Below are positions 16,716 through 30,055 of a DNA stretch of 64,000 nt, one piece after another (within the stretch, counting starts at the first letter, position 1; every line of letters starts with the position of its first letter). Origin of the DNA: Fusibacter sp. 3D3. GTDB taxonomy: Bacteria; Bacillota; Clostridia; Peptostreptococcales; Acidaminobacteraceae. Below the pieces are notes generated by a model, which worked only from the letters and a program-made list of their open reading frames with translations, had not been told where the DNA came from and did not search any database. Location of the stretch: assembly GCF_001748365.1 (NCBI RefSeq), contig NZ_BDHH01000010.1:1-64000 (forward strand). The letters run 5' to 3'. Made by a program: the position numbers and the translations under genes.

Positions 16716-17630
16716 ATGTCAGAAAGCAAAAGTAAGCGATTTATGGCGCTTTGGAAAAACAACTTAGGTCTAAAAATAATGATGAGTTGCCTTATTATTG
16801 GATTAGTAGTCGTTATGACTTTGCTCTTATTTCTCATGAAAGAGATCAAAGCCATGAATTCAGAAATCGGATACATAAAAGGGAGTGTAACGAGTATCAG
16901 TGGCAATTTCAATGCTCAGTCCCAGAGTTTTTTAAATGAATTATCCGATACTTTAGATTCAGAAGCGAGCTTAATCGCATCTTATGAGGTAACAGCAGAG
17001 ACTTACAAAACGGAGAACAATCAATTGCCACTTAGGATTAGTCTCATTCCAAAGGCAGATTATGAGGATTTAGCAATTGAAATTAAAGTGATTGGGTTAA
17101 AGACATACACTCAAATGGCTGCTCTAAATAAAGGCATTTATGTCGCTAAAATACCAATTGATATCATTGAGCAAGATTTAAAGTTTATAGTGAAGTTTAC
17201 ACATTCTGAATATATAAACAATGAAGAACTGGATGTCTACGGTGATATCCTCCAGACTTTTTTAATGCGGACGGATGCAGAGGCAAATCTCACCTTTACC
17301 AAGCGGGATTCGGATTTAGAGATATCGGGTGAAGTGATTTCGATCTATGACCCAAAATATACGCATGACCGTAATTATGTAGCCAGTCTGCAATGTTACC
17401 CTGTGAGTGGACAAGTTGTGATTAAAGTGAATGGTCAAGAGGTCATTAATAACGCTATTTTACTAGACACTGATCTTCAAAATGGCGAATATTCAAATTG
17501 TAGCGTTTATACCCAGACTAACGAGGTTATAAAAAACTATAAAGCGGGTGACCAAATTGAAATTGTCAGTGTTCTTGTGGATAATTATGGCAATGAATAC
17601 ACGCATGTGACCCATAAATACCCAGAGTAA
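16716..17630 (+). CDS. Hypothetical single-pass membrane protein
   Basis: A 304-residue protein that I do not recognise. There is a basic N-terminus, one membrane helix (about 22-47, LGLKIMMSCLIIGLVVVMTL region), a short coiled coil (about 48-80) and then about 220 residues predicted outside the membrane, rich in beta-strand-like alternation and with a single pair of Cys (CYPV and NCSV) that could form a disulfide. The start ATG 16716 follows GAGGAG at 7 bp. Monocistronic between its own promoter and terminator. Confidence 0.75.
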   Translation: MSESKSKRFMALWKNNLGLKIMMSCLIIGLVVVMTLLLFLMKEIKAMNSEIGYIKGSVTSISGNFNAQSQSFLNELSDTLDSEASLIASYEVTAETYKTENNQLPLRISLIPKADYEDLAIEIKVIGLKTYTQMAALNKGIYVAKIPIDIIEQDLKFIVKFTHSEYINNEELDVYGDILQTFLMRTDAEANLTFTKRDSDLEISGEVISIYDPKYTHDRNYVASLQCYPVSGQVVIKVNGQEVINNAILLDTDLQNGEYSNCSVYTQTNEVIKNYKAGDQIEIVSVLVDNYGNEYTHVTHKYPE

Positions 17631-17655
17631 GGTGTTGTAGTTGACACATGAATTG

Positions 17656-17704
17656 AAAAAGGACCAAAGTAAATCTTATGCGATTTGCTTTGGTCCTTTT
17701 TTTC
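17656..17704 (+). terminator. Intrinsic terminator
   Basis: AAAAAGGACCAAAG pairs with CTTTGGTCCTTTTT, extended by AAATC/GATTT in the inner stem, and ends in a T run. Confidence 0.9.
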
Positions 17705-17791
17705 AACATTGAAAGTCTTGCGAAACACTTATATAATGTTGATAATTAAGAAAATTACATTTATGTGATGTTGATTTTAGGGAGGTATGAA

Positions 17792-18604
17792 ATGGGGTTA
17801 CTGCTTCAACGCTTATTAATTGTGCTCAATGACGAGGACTACAATTCAACGCCGTATTATATTGCAATGACAATGCTGAACAATTTCTATTTGATCAATG
17901 AGTTGACCATTAGTGAGTTGGCTAAACTGTGTAACGTTTCCAAATCGACCATTTCCAAATTTATCAGAGAAATTGGCTTTGAGGATTACACAGATTTTCG
18001 CGTGGCAGCGCCCTTTATAGAAAATCGCTATAAAAATGAGCTGAATTACAATACCAATGTGATGGGCTACATGAATGAGCATGGCTTGGAGGGCTATTTT
18101 GAGGCAATCATTGGCGATATTAAAGACTACAGGCATGACATGGATATGGATAAGATCGATGAACTGGCTAAAGATTTGGTGAAATATAAAATTGTAGCTT
18201 CTTTTGGTCTTATGTATTCGGAGTCAGCGGCTATAGATTTTCAGACAAAACTGGCTTATAATAAAAAATTTATCATTACCAAATTAAGTGATGTTAAACA
18301 AGATGAATTCATCGAAAATGCAGGTGAAGATACACTGATCATCATTTTTACGAATTCGGGAAATTACATTAAAAAATATCAAATTACAGAAGGCAATTTA
18401 GAAAAGAGCGTTTTCGATCGGACAAAGGCAAAAGTTGTGGTGATCACATCCAATAAGGCGATGGCGCAAGATCCACGTGTTGACCTGTGCATTTTATTCA
18501 AGCATACTGCTAAAATGCAAACACATCCCATTATGTTCCAGATTGTGAGTGATTTAATTGTGCATAGATATAGACTGTACTCTAAAGACAATGAATGCCT
18601 CTAA
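17792..18604 (+). CDS. RpiR/MurR-family regulator (HTH plus SIS domain)
   Basis: A sugar-phosphate-responsive transcription factor of 270 residues. An N-terminal helix-turn-helix (LTISELAKLCNVSKSTISKF, about 40-60) is joined to a C-terminal SIS domain (about 115-255) that would bind a phosphosugar. ATG 17792 is chosen over GTG 17765 because AGGGAGG lies 6 bp before it. Directly upstream of a beta-glucoside PTS gene and a 6-phospho-beta-glucosidase, it most likely controls that operon in response to a phosphorylated beta-glucoside. Confidence 0.88.
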   Translation: MGLLLQRLLIVLNDEDYNSTPYYIAMTMLNNFYLINELTISELAKLCNVSKSTISKFIREIGFEDYTDFRVAAPFIENRYKNELNYNTNVMGYMNEHGLEGYFEAIIGDIKDYRHDMDMDKIDELAKDLVKYKIVASFGLMYSESAAIDFQTKLAYNKKFIITKLSDVKQDEFIENAGEDTLIIIFTNSGNYIKKYQITEGNLEKSVFDRTKAKVVVITSNKAMAQDPRVDLCILFKHTAKMQTHPIMFQIVSDLIVHRYRLYSKDNECL

Positions 18605-18741
18605 CCCCCATCCTTAAAGCATATCATTATTTTTGGTATTTTCAGAATAGTTTCCAAAAAACGAAATATCAAGCGCTTCAAAAGCACCGTGATAAAATGA
18701 ACTCAAGTCAAAAAAATCGTTTTGGGAGGAGTTGGGTCATT

Positions 18742-22010
<3,269 letters not shown>

Positions 22011-22052
22011 AAATTCAGATTATTTCAAGTGTATAGTGATATAATGTATAAA

Positions 22053-22100
22053 GAGGATTTATTCAAAATTGGACTTATATTTTGAATAAATCCTTTTTAT
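22053..22100 (+). terminator. Intrinsic terminator of the beta-glucoside operon
   Basis: AGGATTTATTCAAAAT pairs perfectly with ATTTTGAATAAATCCT across a 9-nt loop, followed by TTTTTAT. Confidence 0.92.
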
Positions 22101-22197
22101 ATTATAGGGGGTTAGAGTAATCGTGGATCGATGTGATTTAAACTGAGAAATGGGTATTTATAAGGATGTAAGTAATTATAGTTAGGCAGGTGATCTC

Positions 22198-22536
22198 ATG
22201 GATGACAAATCAATAGAAAAAGTTTTAAAGCATATTTTAGAGATTGATGATAAAACTGAATCCGAAGTTCAGCGCATTAAATTAGAAATATTAGAGAGAG
22301 AGAAACAACTTAAAAACATTAAAAGAGATATTGAAGAAAATTCTAATAAGTTAAAGACTCAGCAAAGTAAAAAACTGCAGGATCTCATTATGGATGAAGC
22401 AAACCGTGAGAAAATAAAGATAGAAATGGCATGTTCTGAAGAACTTGAAAAAATGGACGCTTTATTTGAAGCAAAAAAAGAGTTGATGGTCAAAAAAGCG
22501 ATCCAAAGGCTTTCTTTGGAAAAAGGGGGCGCATAA
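22198..22536 (+). CDS. A/V-type ATPase peripheral stalk subunit (G/H-type coiled coil)
   Basis: A 112-residue, highly charged, almost entirely helical protein (heptad pattern from about 5 to 105). It matches the size and nature of the small stalk subunit (archaeal AhaH, Enterococcus NtpF) that pairs with subunit E. ATG follows a GGCAGGTGA site. The stop overlaps the next ATG by one base. First gene of the nine-gene ATPase operon. The identity rests on position and coiled-coil nature more than on a motif. Confidence 0.7.
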   Translation: MDDKSIEKVLKHILEIDDKTESEVQRIKLEILEREKQLKNIKRDIEENSNKLKTQQSKKLQDLIMDEANREKIKIEMACSEELEKMDALFEAKKELMVKKAIQRLSLEKGGA

Positions 22537-23564
22537 TGTATAAAGTGAGAACACATGCGGCTTCAAATGCTAAATCTAAGGCCATATTAGGGCGTTTGCT
22601 AAAAGAGGCAGATTATCTCGAGTTATTGAAGCTTGAAAAGGTTGAGGAAGTCATTGAATATCTTAAGAGATATACGCATTACTCAGAGGTATTTTCTGAT
22701 ATCGGCATGAGCATAGGGGATCATGAAGTTGTCATCAAAAAATATTTTTTTAATACTTATGAAAAACTTTATCACTTTTATATGGATGCGTACCGCAATT
22801 TTTTTAAAGCGATGTTTTGCCGATATGAAGTGGAAAATTTAAAGTTGTTTATTAGGGTTTTATCCAGAAATGAACCCTTAAGTGATCTTAGAGCATCTCT
22901 TATTTATTCTGAACTCTATTCAAATTTAAATTATGATCAACTTGAAAAGGCTGTTAATATGCAAGACCTTTTGGATATGATTGGGCATACGATTTATTAT
23001 GAACCCTTGGTTGTTTTTTTAGAAGAAGATTCTGAACATATGATATTTCATATGGAAATGGTTTTAGATCGGTGCTATTTTAGTCAATTAAGAAGTTCTA
23101 TTGAAGCCTTAAAAAGTGAAGATCGAGAGCTTATGCTAGAACTTTTGGGGATCAATGTCGATATTTTGAACGTTCAATGGATTTATAGAGGCCGACAATT
23201 TTTTGACATTTCATCAGAAGAATTGTTTAACTTCACTTTAGAAGGTGGTCGCAGATATGATTATAAGATATTGAAAGAGCTTTGCTATATGGGTTTTGAT
23301 GCTTTCAGAAGTTATATATTGGGCGGTGATTACAGTGATATTTTCCAAGATCGTGAGTATATGATGGAACGTGCCATGGAGAGACATTTGTTTTATCGAT
23401 TAGATGAATATATCAAATCAACGAAGCTCTCAATTGCACTACCTGTGGTCTTACTCTTCAAATTTGAATACGAAATGAGAGATTTATTTACCCTCATGGA
23501 AGGCAAAAAATATCAGTTTGAAAACCTCAAAGACCTATTGATCAGAGAACTGGGGAGGGCATGA
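22536..23564 (+). CDS. atpC: V-type ATP synthase subunit C
   Basis: A 342-residue helical funnel-shaped subunit that links the central rotor (D/F) to the membrane K ring. The N-terminal AKSKAILGRLL and the repeated motif RYEVENLKLFIRV are typical of the V-ATPase d/C family. It is unusual in lying before subunit I rather than after E. One-base overlap with the gene before and 4-bp overlap with the gene after. Confidence 0.9.
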   Translation: MYKVRTHAASNAKSKAILGRLLKEADYLELLKLEKVEEVIEYLKRYTHYSEVFSDIGMSIGDHEVVIKKYFFNTYEKLYHFYMDAYRNFFKAMFCRYEVENLKLFIRVLSRNEPLSDLRASLIYSELYSNLNYDQLEKAVNMQDLLDMIGHTIYYEPLVVFLEEDSEHMIFHMEMVLDRCYFSQLRSSIEALKSEDRELMLELLGINVDILNVQWIYRGRQFFDISSEELFNFTLEGGRRYDYKILKELCYMGFDAFRSYILGGDYSDIFQDREYMMERAMERHLFYRLDEYIKSTKLSIALPVVLLFKFEYEMRDLFTLMEGKKYQFENLKDLLIRELGRA

Positions 23565-23566
23565 TA

Positions 23567-25528
23567 GTGGCTATAAAAAAACTTGCCATGGCTAATATTG
23601 TCTGTCATAGAGAAGGCCTTGATGAGCTGCTTCGAGACATGATTTTACTCGAGAAGTCCGAGTTCATTGATACATTTCTTGAAATTAATGAAGGCGAATT
23701 TAGCATAGGGATATCAGAAGAACACGCAGATGAGATCTTAGATATGGAGGATATCGTATCTCTTAAAGAAAACAAAGAGATTAAACAGTATATTCAAAAG
23801 CTTGAGGTAACCTTAAAGGGCATGCAGTATACACCTAAACTTCATAAAAACCATATGAAGGGGTCGCATCACTTTGAAGTGATCAAAGCAGAAATTGATG
23901 ATCTCAGTTGCAAATTTGAAAACTTAACTGAGGAAGTGAGTCATATAACAGCGCGGCTAAAATCCTTGGATGAGATTCAGTATATTGAACGCTTAAAAAA
24001 CATTGATGTCGATATTGGAAGACTTATCAAAATGAATTATTTCACCATGAAATTTGGTTATTTAACACGTGAGAAAGCACGAAAAATTTCACAGAATCAG
24101 GAGAATATTAAGGCGATTGTCCTTCATATAGGCACTCATGATGAAAAAGAATTTTATATTATACTCTCACCCAAAAGTTTGGATATTGAAATTGGCCGAA
24201 TTTTAAGAAGTACAAATTTTATGGAAATTGTGATTGACGAATCTTATTGGGGCACGCCTAAAGAAATGTTGGAAAAGATTGACCTTGATACGCAAAGGTA
24301 TAAGGAAAGGCTTAAAGAAATTCAAGAGACGACAAAGAAAGACATTGAGGCGCACAGTGAAAGTATGGATCGACTTTATTCAAAGCTCATCATGGAGCGT
24401 AAAATTGATCAAGTGCGTGTTAAAGTGGGGGTGACCCAAAGTTTTGCCTACATCTCTGCATGGATTCCAGAAAGTAAGCTGGATCATTATAATAAAGCAT
24501 TTACGCAACATCAAGATACTTTAGTGGCCTATAAAAAGGCGGATGAAGTGTCTGTGACGATACCTGTTCCAACAAGAATAGAGAATAACTCTTTTTTTAG
24601 GCCATTTGAGATGCTCGTGAACATGTACGGCGTGCCCTCTCATGATGAAATCGATCCCACTGTTTTTTTCGGCATTGCATACATGTTCCTTTTTGGAGCA
24701 ATGTTTGGAGATTTTGGACAGGGGTTCCTCATTACACTTGCGGGGTGGTTTTTACAGAAAAAAGTGAACCCACAGTTTTGTGGCATATTGATGCGCATTG
24801 GTATGGGGTCTATGATCTTTGGCATTTTTTATGATTCCTTTTTTGGCTATGAACACGTGATTTCGACGTTAATCCCACTTAATATTTATTTAAGACCCAT
24901 GGACAATATCAATCTGATTCTTTTTTTAGCTATTTTAGCAGGTCTTGTACTGGTTTATATCAGTTACGGGTATAGTGTGGTCAATAAGTACAGAGCAGGT
25001 GACCTAGAAGAAGGCGCTTTTGGGAGAAATGGTATAAATGGGATCGTCCTATTATCATCTGTGCTTTTGCTTGTCTATAAGCAAGTTGCAAATGTGGCAT
25101 GGATACCGATTTTTCCAATCAGTTTGGTCATTCTACTCTGTGTGGTTCTTTTGGTGATCAAACACCCTTTAGCTTCATGGATTCAGAAGAAGGAACACTT
25201 ATATGAAGAGCCCCCTGGTGAATATTATATTGAAAGTGGTTTTAATCTCTTTGAAACTTTTTTAAGTCTACTCAGTAATAGCGCTTCGTTTATCAGAGTT
25301 GGCGCATTTGCACTTAATCATGTGGGGTTATTTATTGCTTTTCATACACTTGCAGATATGACTGGGACTCTTGGAGGCAATGTGATCATGTTCATCATAG
25401 GTAACGTGATTATCATCGGACTGGAAGGCTTAGTCGTCTTTATTCAAGGGCTTAGATTGTTTTATTATGAGCTGTTCAGTAAATACTATACGGGCGAAGG
25501 TGTGTTATTTGCACCAGATAAAATATAG
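23567..25528 (+). CDS. ntpI: V-type ATP synthase subunit I
   Basis: The membrane-embedded stator that provides the ion half-channels. Residues up to about 340 form a soluble coiled-coil arm. Then follow about seven to eight membrane helices, with PFEMLVNMYGVPSHDEIDPT marking the transition and SNSASFIRVGAFALNHVGLF containing the conserved Arg that faces the rotor ring. The frame opens at ATG 23561, but GGGGAGGG is only one base before it and 7 bp before GTG 23567. VAIKKLAMANIV fits the family start, so GTG 23567 is preferred. Confidence 0.92.
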   Translation: MAIKKLAMANIVCHREGLDELLRDMILLEKSEFIDTFLEINEGEFSIGISEEHADEILDMEDIVSLKENKEIKQYIQKLEVTLKGMQYTPKLHKNHMKGSHHFEVIKAEIDDLSCKFENLTEEVSHITARLKSLDEIQYIERLKNIDVDIGRLIKMNYFTMKFGYLTREKARKISQNQENIKAIVLHIGTHDEKEFYIILSPKSLDIEIGRILRSTNFMEIVIDESYWGTPKEMLEKIDLDTQRYKERLKEIQETTKKDIEAHSESMDRLYSKLIMERKIDQVRVKVGVTQSFAYISAWIPESKLDHYNKAFTQHQDTLVAYKKADEVSVTIPVPTRIENNSFFRPFEMLVNMYGVPSHDEIDPTVFFGIAYMFLFGAMFGDFGQGFLITLAGWFLQKKVNPQFCGILMRIGMGSMIFGIFYDSFFGYEHVISTLIPLNIYLRPMDNINLILFLAILAGLVLVYISYGYSVVNKYRAGDLEEGAFGRNGINGIVLLSSVLLLVYKQVANVAWIPIFPISLVILLCVVLLVIKHPLASWIQKKEHLYEEPPGEYYIESGFNLFETFLSLLSNSASFIRVGAFALNHVGLFIAFHTLADMTGTLGGNVIMFIIGNVIIIGLEGLVVFIQGLRLFYYELFSKYYTGEGVLFAPDKI

Positions 25529-25540
25529 GAGGATTATTTT

Positions 25541-25996
25541 ATGTTATTTGTAATGATATTGGTGTTGATTATTATAGCAACTATAGGACTTGGTTTTTAT
25601 TACTATTTTCAACCTTCAATTGAAACGGCAAATCAAAAATTAAAAGTAGCGCTTAGTATAAATGTTATAGCCTATGGCTCTGCGTTGATTTGTGGCACGG
25701 TCTTTGTGTTTTCAGGTGCATCCTATGCAGGGGTTCAAGCCACTGCAGCAACGACGACTCAAATTACCGCCGCAACTAATAATTCAGCTGGACTCGGTTA
25801 TATTGCAGCTGCCATTTCCACAGGACTTGCCACAATAGGGGCGGGATATGCAGTTGGTAGCGTGGGTTCGTCAGCACTTGGTGCCGTTTCAGAAAATCCT
25901 AAGATTTTGGGAAAGACACTCATCTTTGTAGGGCTTGCTGAGGGGATTGCCATTTATGGATTGATCATTTCAATCTTGATTTTAGGGAGACTCTAA
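25541..25996 (+). CDS. ntpK: V-type ATP synthase subunit K (rotor ring)
   Basis: A 151-residue proteolipid. The first two hydrophobic helices (about 1-22 and 37-62) are followed by an Ala/Thr-rich linker. The C-terminal pair is a classical c-type hairpin (GLATIGAGYAVGSVGSSALG, then KTLIFVGLAEGIAIYGL). The Glu in LAEGIAIYGL is the ion-binding carboxylate. The Gln that helps coordinate sodium in Enterococcus NtpK has no obvious counterpart (the helix reads AGYAVG), so the coupling ion cannot be decided, although the Glu is certain. Confidence 0.92.
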   Translation: MLFVMILVLIIIATIGLGFYYYFQPSIETANQKLKVALSINVIAYGSALICGTVFVFSGASYAGVQATAATTTQITAATNNSAGLGYIAAAISTGLATIGAGYAVGSVGSSALGAVSENPKILGKTLIFVGLAEGIAIYGLIISILILGRL

Positions 25997-26301
25997 TGAA
26001 ATCGTATTGTCTTTGTGAAAAAATTGAAACTTTAACCGCCATGAGACTCGGGGGTGTAGAGGGTGAACTCGTGCATTCTAGTGAAGAGGTCATAGAGACT
26101 ATTGAAGCGCTTTTAGCGGATCGATCCATAGGTCTTATTATGATTTCAGAGCATATTTACAACCAACATAAAGATTATATTATGGATAAAAAATTATTTA
26201 GAATGGATACTCTGATCATTCAAATTCCTGAACCAGAAGGTTTAAAAGACAAAGCTTATATTATGAATTATATCAAGCATTCCATCGGTATTAAACTGTA
26301 A
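25996..26301 (+). CDS. ntpG: V-type ATP synthase subunit F
   Basis: A 101-residue Rossmann-like central stalk subunit. DRSIGLIMISEHIY is the characteristic segment (I-I-EH), followed by LIIQIPEPEG. It associates with subunit D in the rotor. The ATG overlaps the K stop by one base. Confidence 0.88.
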   Translation: MKSYCLCEKIETLTAMRLGGVEGELVHSSEEVIETIEALLADRSIGLIMISEHIYNQHKDYIMDKKLFRMDTLIIQIPEPEGLKDKAYIMNYIKHSIGIKL

Positions 26302-26335
26302 AGAGGGTGATATTATCATTACAATAGAAACGAAA

Positions 26336-26917
26336 ATGGAACTTTTTTCAAAAATGGTAATGGAAAAAAATCTATCGGAGGATAAAGCGACTTTAGAAGC
26401 TCTGAATTTAAAGTATGCCAAAGTTTTAGATGATATGGAGCAGAAATGTTCAAAGGAACGTGATACCTATTTGGAGCACGTCAAGAATAAGGCAAAAGAT
26501 CAAGAGAGAAGATTACTTTCTAAAGCGCACTCTGAATCACAAAAAAAGGTGCTCATTAAGAAGAATGCACTCTTAATAAAACTCAAAAATGAAATTGTAG
26601 AAGCGATTGAAGCGTTTGCGATAACAGAAGCGTACGAAGCTTATTTTCATGAGAGATTTGAACGCGCGTTATCACCACATCAAAATGATGATAATTTAGT
26701 TGTGGGTTTAAAGGCGAGAGACTTAGCCTATGTGCCTTATGAAATGAAAACGATTATTGACGATGGTATTATCGGCGGATTTTATATGATTAAGAATGGC
26801 AAAATAAAATATGATTACACACTGAATTCCGAAGTGGATGAGATAGAAGAGTATCTCGGATGCATGATCAACGCACTTTTTAACCCATCACAGGAGGCGT
26901 GCAGTGAAACCAAATGA
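26336..26917 (+). CDS. ntpE: V-type ATP synthase subunit E
   Basis: The peripheral stalk subunit: an N-terminal coiled coil (about 1-100) and a C-terminal globular part with the family ending DGIIGGFYMIKNGKIKYDYT. The coordinates use the first ATG (26336), but it has no ribosome site. An AGAGGGTGA site lies at 26302-26310, and the in-frame codon ATC at 26315 would give MITIETKMELFSK, which resembles usual E-subunit N-termini. A rare ATC start is therefore possible (see findings). The stop overlaps the A-subunit start. Confidence 0.9.
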   Translation: MELFSKMVMEKNLSEDKATLEALNLKYAKVLDDMEQKCSKERDTYLEHVKNKAKDQERRLLSKAHSESQKKVLIKKNALLIKLKNEIVEAIEAFAITEAYEAYFHERFERALSPHQNDDNLVVGLKARDLAYVPYEMKTIIDDGIIGGFYMIKNGKIKYDYTLNSEVDEIEEYLGCMINALFNPSQEACSETK

Positions 26918-28673
26918 AGGTAAAATTATCTATGTAAATGGGCCTGTCATCAAAGGGACTCAAATGGAAAGATTTAAAATGAGAGAAATGGTTCTAGTGG
27001 GTGAAAACAAGCTCATTGCTGAAGTGATTGGGCTCAATGATTCCATTGGCACTGTACAGGTCTATGAAGAGACTGAAGGCCTCGAATTAGGCGCAAAAAT
27101 TTATGGACTGGGCACGCCACTATCTTTAAAACTTGGACCCGGACTAATAGGCAATATTTTTGATGGCATTGGCAGACCGCTCATAAGGATCAATGAAATG
27201 AGCCCAAATTTTATGCCGCTTGGTATTGGGCTACTTTCTATAGATCTTAATAAAGTGTGGTCTGTGAAGATGCAGGTTAAAGAGGGGGACAAAGCCAAAG
27301 GTGGTGAAGTCTTTGCTCAAATAGAGGAATCGGGGCTTATTATTCACAAGGTTATGATACCAACAACGCTAAAGGGTACCGTTGTTGAAGTCGTAGGTGA
27401 TGGTGATTATAATCTCGAAACGACACTTATCAAGATTGAAACAGATAAAGGCGAGGTCATGCCTGTGAAAATGTATCAGGAATGGCCCGTTAGGAAGCAG
27501 AGACCCATTGAGAAGAGGCTTAAAATATCGAAACCACTGATCACAGGACAACGTATCTTTGATATGTTTTTCCCCATAGCAAAAGGCGGTACTGCAGCAA
27601 TTCCTGGTGGATTTGGCACAGGCAAAACGATGACGCAACATCAACTTGCCAAGTGGTCTGATGCGGACATCATCATCTACATTGGATGTGGCGAACGCGG
27701 TAATGAAATGACAGATGTCCTAGAGGAATTCCCTAAATTGATTGATCCCAAATCGGGTAAGGCTATTATGGAGCGTACGATTTTAATTGCCAATACTTCC
27801 AATATGCCTGTTGCAGCTAGAGAAGCCAGTATTTATACTGGGATTACCATGGCAGAATATTTTAGAGATATGGGATACCATGTGGCGATTATGGCGGATT
27901 CAACCTCTAGATGGGCCGAGGCACTTAGAGAGATCAGTGGTAGACTTGAAGAAATGCCTGCGGAAGAAGGCTATCCAGCTTATCTATCTCATCGCCTTGC
28001 TGAGTTTTATGAAAGGGCAGGCTATGTAAAGACGTTAGGCGGCGAAGAGGGTTCTATCACAATAATAGGCGCTATTTCCCCAGCAGGGGGTGATTTTTCT
28101 GAACCAGTTACAGAAAATACCAAGCGGTTCGTCAATGCTTTTTTAGCACTTGATCGGAAACTTGCTTATGCAAGACATTATCCTGCAATCAATTGGCTCA
28201 GCAGTTACAGTGGCTACCTTAAAATGCTTGGAGATTGGTATGCTGATAACGTGGATGAAGATGCGATTCTTCTGAGAAGCCAAGTGATGAAACTCTTGCA
28301 AGAGGAGAGCAAACTGCTGGATATCGTTCAGCTGGTGGGTGAGGATGTGTTGCCAGACTCACAAAGACTTGTGCTTGAAATTGCACGAATTGTTAAAACT
28401 GGGTTTTTACAGCAAAATGCGTTTCACAAGGAAGATGCGTTTGTCCCAATTGAGAAACAATATCTGATGCTCAAAACCATGTGGCATCTTTATGAAAGAG
28501 CCTTGGGGTGTGCTGAAAAGGGAATTCCGATGTCAAAGATTAGAGATACTGAACTCTTTGAAAAAATCACAAAGATGAAGTACAATATCCCGAATAACCA
28601 ATTAGAAGGTATACAGACAATCAATAAAGAACTCGAGGATTATTATGATGCGTTGTTAGCGTCATATAATTAG
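26904..28673 (+). CDS. ntpA: V-type ATP synthase catalytic subunit A
   Basis: The catalytic subunit (589 residues). Walker A is [18 protein letters not shown] (about 233-250) and the catalytic glutamate lies in [10 protein letters not shown]. Walker B and later motifs follow ([29 protein letters not shown]), and the non-homologous insert of A subunits lies at about 115-185. The GTG start has AGGAGG 6 bp upstream. It overlaps the E stop by 14 bp. The motifs predict an active ATPase. Confidence 0.96.
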   Translation: MKPNEGKIIYVNGPVIKGTQMERFKMREMVLVGENKLIAEVIGLNDSIGTVQVYEETEGLELGAKIYGLGTPLSLKLGPGLIGNIFDGIGRPLIRINEMSPNFMPLGIGLLSIDLNKVWSVKMQVKEGDKAKGGEVFAQIEESGLIIHKVMIPTTLKGTVVEVVGDGDYNLETTLIKIETDKGEVMPVKMYQEWPVRKQRPIEKRLKISKPLITGQRIFDMFFPIAKGGTAAIPGGFGTGKTMTQHQLAKWSDADIIIYIGCGERGNEMTDVLEEFPKLIDPKSGKAIMERTILIANTSNMPVAAREASIYTGITMAEYFRDMGYHVAIMADSTSRWAEALREISGRLEEMPAEEGYPAYLSHRLAEFYERAGYVKTLGGEEGSITIIGAISPAGGDFSEPVTENTKRFVNAFLALDRKLAYARHYPAINWLSSYSGYLKMLGDWYADNVDEDAILLRSQVMKLLQEESKLLDIVQLVGEDVLPDSQRLVLEIARIVKTGFLQQNAFHKEDAFVPIEKQYLMLKTMWHLYERALGCAEKGIPMSKIRDTELFEKITKMKYNIPNNQLEGIQTINKELEDYYDALLASYN

Positions 28674-28681
28674 GTGATGAA

Positions 28682-30052
28682 ATGTTAAAAGAATATTTAA
28701 AAATAGACCGAATAGAAGGGCCTCTTATTTTTCTGAAGGGGATAAAAGAAGCCAAGTATGGTGAAATGATTGAAATAAGGCTTGAAAATGAAGATAGACT
28801 TGGGAAAGTGATCAAGATCGAAGAAAATTATGTGGTTGCGCAGGTTTTCGAAGGCACATCAGGATTGAGTACAGTCAATGCATCTGTGCATTTTACAGGA
28901 GAGCCGTTAAGTCTAAATTTCTCAAAAGATATTCTGGGGAGAATGTTCAATGGCGTTGGAAATCCCATCGATGGTGGGGGCCCAATCTATGCCAACAAAA
29001 AGTACAATGTCAATTCAAGACCGATTAATCCGGTGGCGAGAAGATACCCGAGAAATTATATTGAAACTGGAATTTCTACGATTGATGTACTCTGTACTTT
29101 AATCAGAGGCCAGAAGTTGCCGATTTTCTCTGGCAATGGGCTTCCACATAAAGAACTTGCGGCTCAAATCGTCAGTCAAGCCAGAATCAGTTCAGAGACC
29201 GATGAAAAATTTGCAATTTGTTTTGTGGCTATTGGTATTACAAGAGATGACGGTGCCTATTTTATTGAGAGGTTTGAAGAGAGTGGTACGATTAATAACG
29301 TCGTCATGTTTATGAATTATGCAGATGATCCTGTAACGGAAAGACTGAGCATTCCCAAATGTGCATTAACAGCGGCTGAGTACTTGGCTTTTGAAGAAGA
29401 AATGCATATTCTTGTGGTGATGACCGATATGACCAATTATTGTGAGGCGCTGCGAGAAATTGCCACGGCTAAGGAAGAGGTTCCAAGTCGTAAAGGCTAC
29501 CCTGGGTATCTGTATTCAGATTTAGCCTTTATTTATGAACGTGCAGGTATGTTAAAAGATAGAAATGGGTCTATTACCTTTTTGCCGATCTTGACCATGC
29601 CAAATGATGATATTACGCACCCAATTCCTGATTTAACAGGCTATATTACTGAAGGTCAGATCGTGCTTTCAAGGGATTTATCCAACAAAGATGTCAGACC
29701 GCCTGTGAACATAATGCCTTCTCTTTCGAGATTGATGAAGGATGGGATTGGTGAAGGTCACACAAGGGCAGATCACCCTGATTTGGCCAATCAGTTGTTT
29801 TCATCCTTTTCAAAAGTACTTGATATCAGATCGCTTGCTCAAATTATTGGTGAATCCGATTTATCGGAGATGGATAAGCATTATATAGAATACGGTAGGC
29901 AATTTGAAGCACAATTCGTCAATCAAGGCTTTTCAGAGAGAAGAACGATGGAAGAAAGCTTAGATTTGGGGTGGAAGATACTTTCCATTCTACCGCCTGA
30001 GGCATTGGATCGACTAGATGAAGAGACCATTCGAAAGTATTATGGGAGATAA
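28682..30052 (+). CDS. ntpB: V-type ATP synthase regulatory subunit B
   Basis: The non-catalytic nucleotide-site subunit (456 residues). The degenerate P-loop segment [15 protein letters not shown], then [12 protein letters not shown] and [19 protein letters not shown] are typical, and [20 protein letters not shown] matches the family. The start follows GGTGA. It lies 8 bp after subunit A and 3 bp before subunit D. Confidence 0.96.
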   Translation: MLKEYLKIDRIEGPLIFLKGIKEAKYGEMIEIRLENEDRLGKVIKIEENYVVAQVFEGTSGLSTVNASVHFTGEPLSLNFSKDILGRMFNGVGNPIDGGGPIYANKKYNVNSRPINPVARRYPRNYIETGISTIDVLCTLIRGQKLPIFSGNGLPHKELAAQIVSQARISSETDEKFAICFVAIGITRDDGAYFIERFEESGTINNVVMFMNYADDPVTERLSIPKCALTAAEYLAFEEEMHILVVMTDMTNYCEALREIATAKEEVPSRKGYPGYLYSDLAFIYERAGMLKDRNGSITFLPILTMPNDDITHPIPDLTGYITEGQIVLSRDLSNKDVRPPVNIMPSLSRLMKDGIGEGHTRADHPDLANQLFSSFSKVLDIRSLAQIIGESDLSEMDKHYIEYGRQFEAQFVNQGFSERRTMEESLDLGWKILSILPPEALDRLDEETIRKYYGR

Positions 30053-30055
30053 GTT

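Noticed and set aside
18595-18741. N-terminal extension of the PTS protein
   Set aside because: The extra 49 codons overlap the regulator gene, are not EIIB-like, and a ribosome site stands before GTG 18742.
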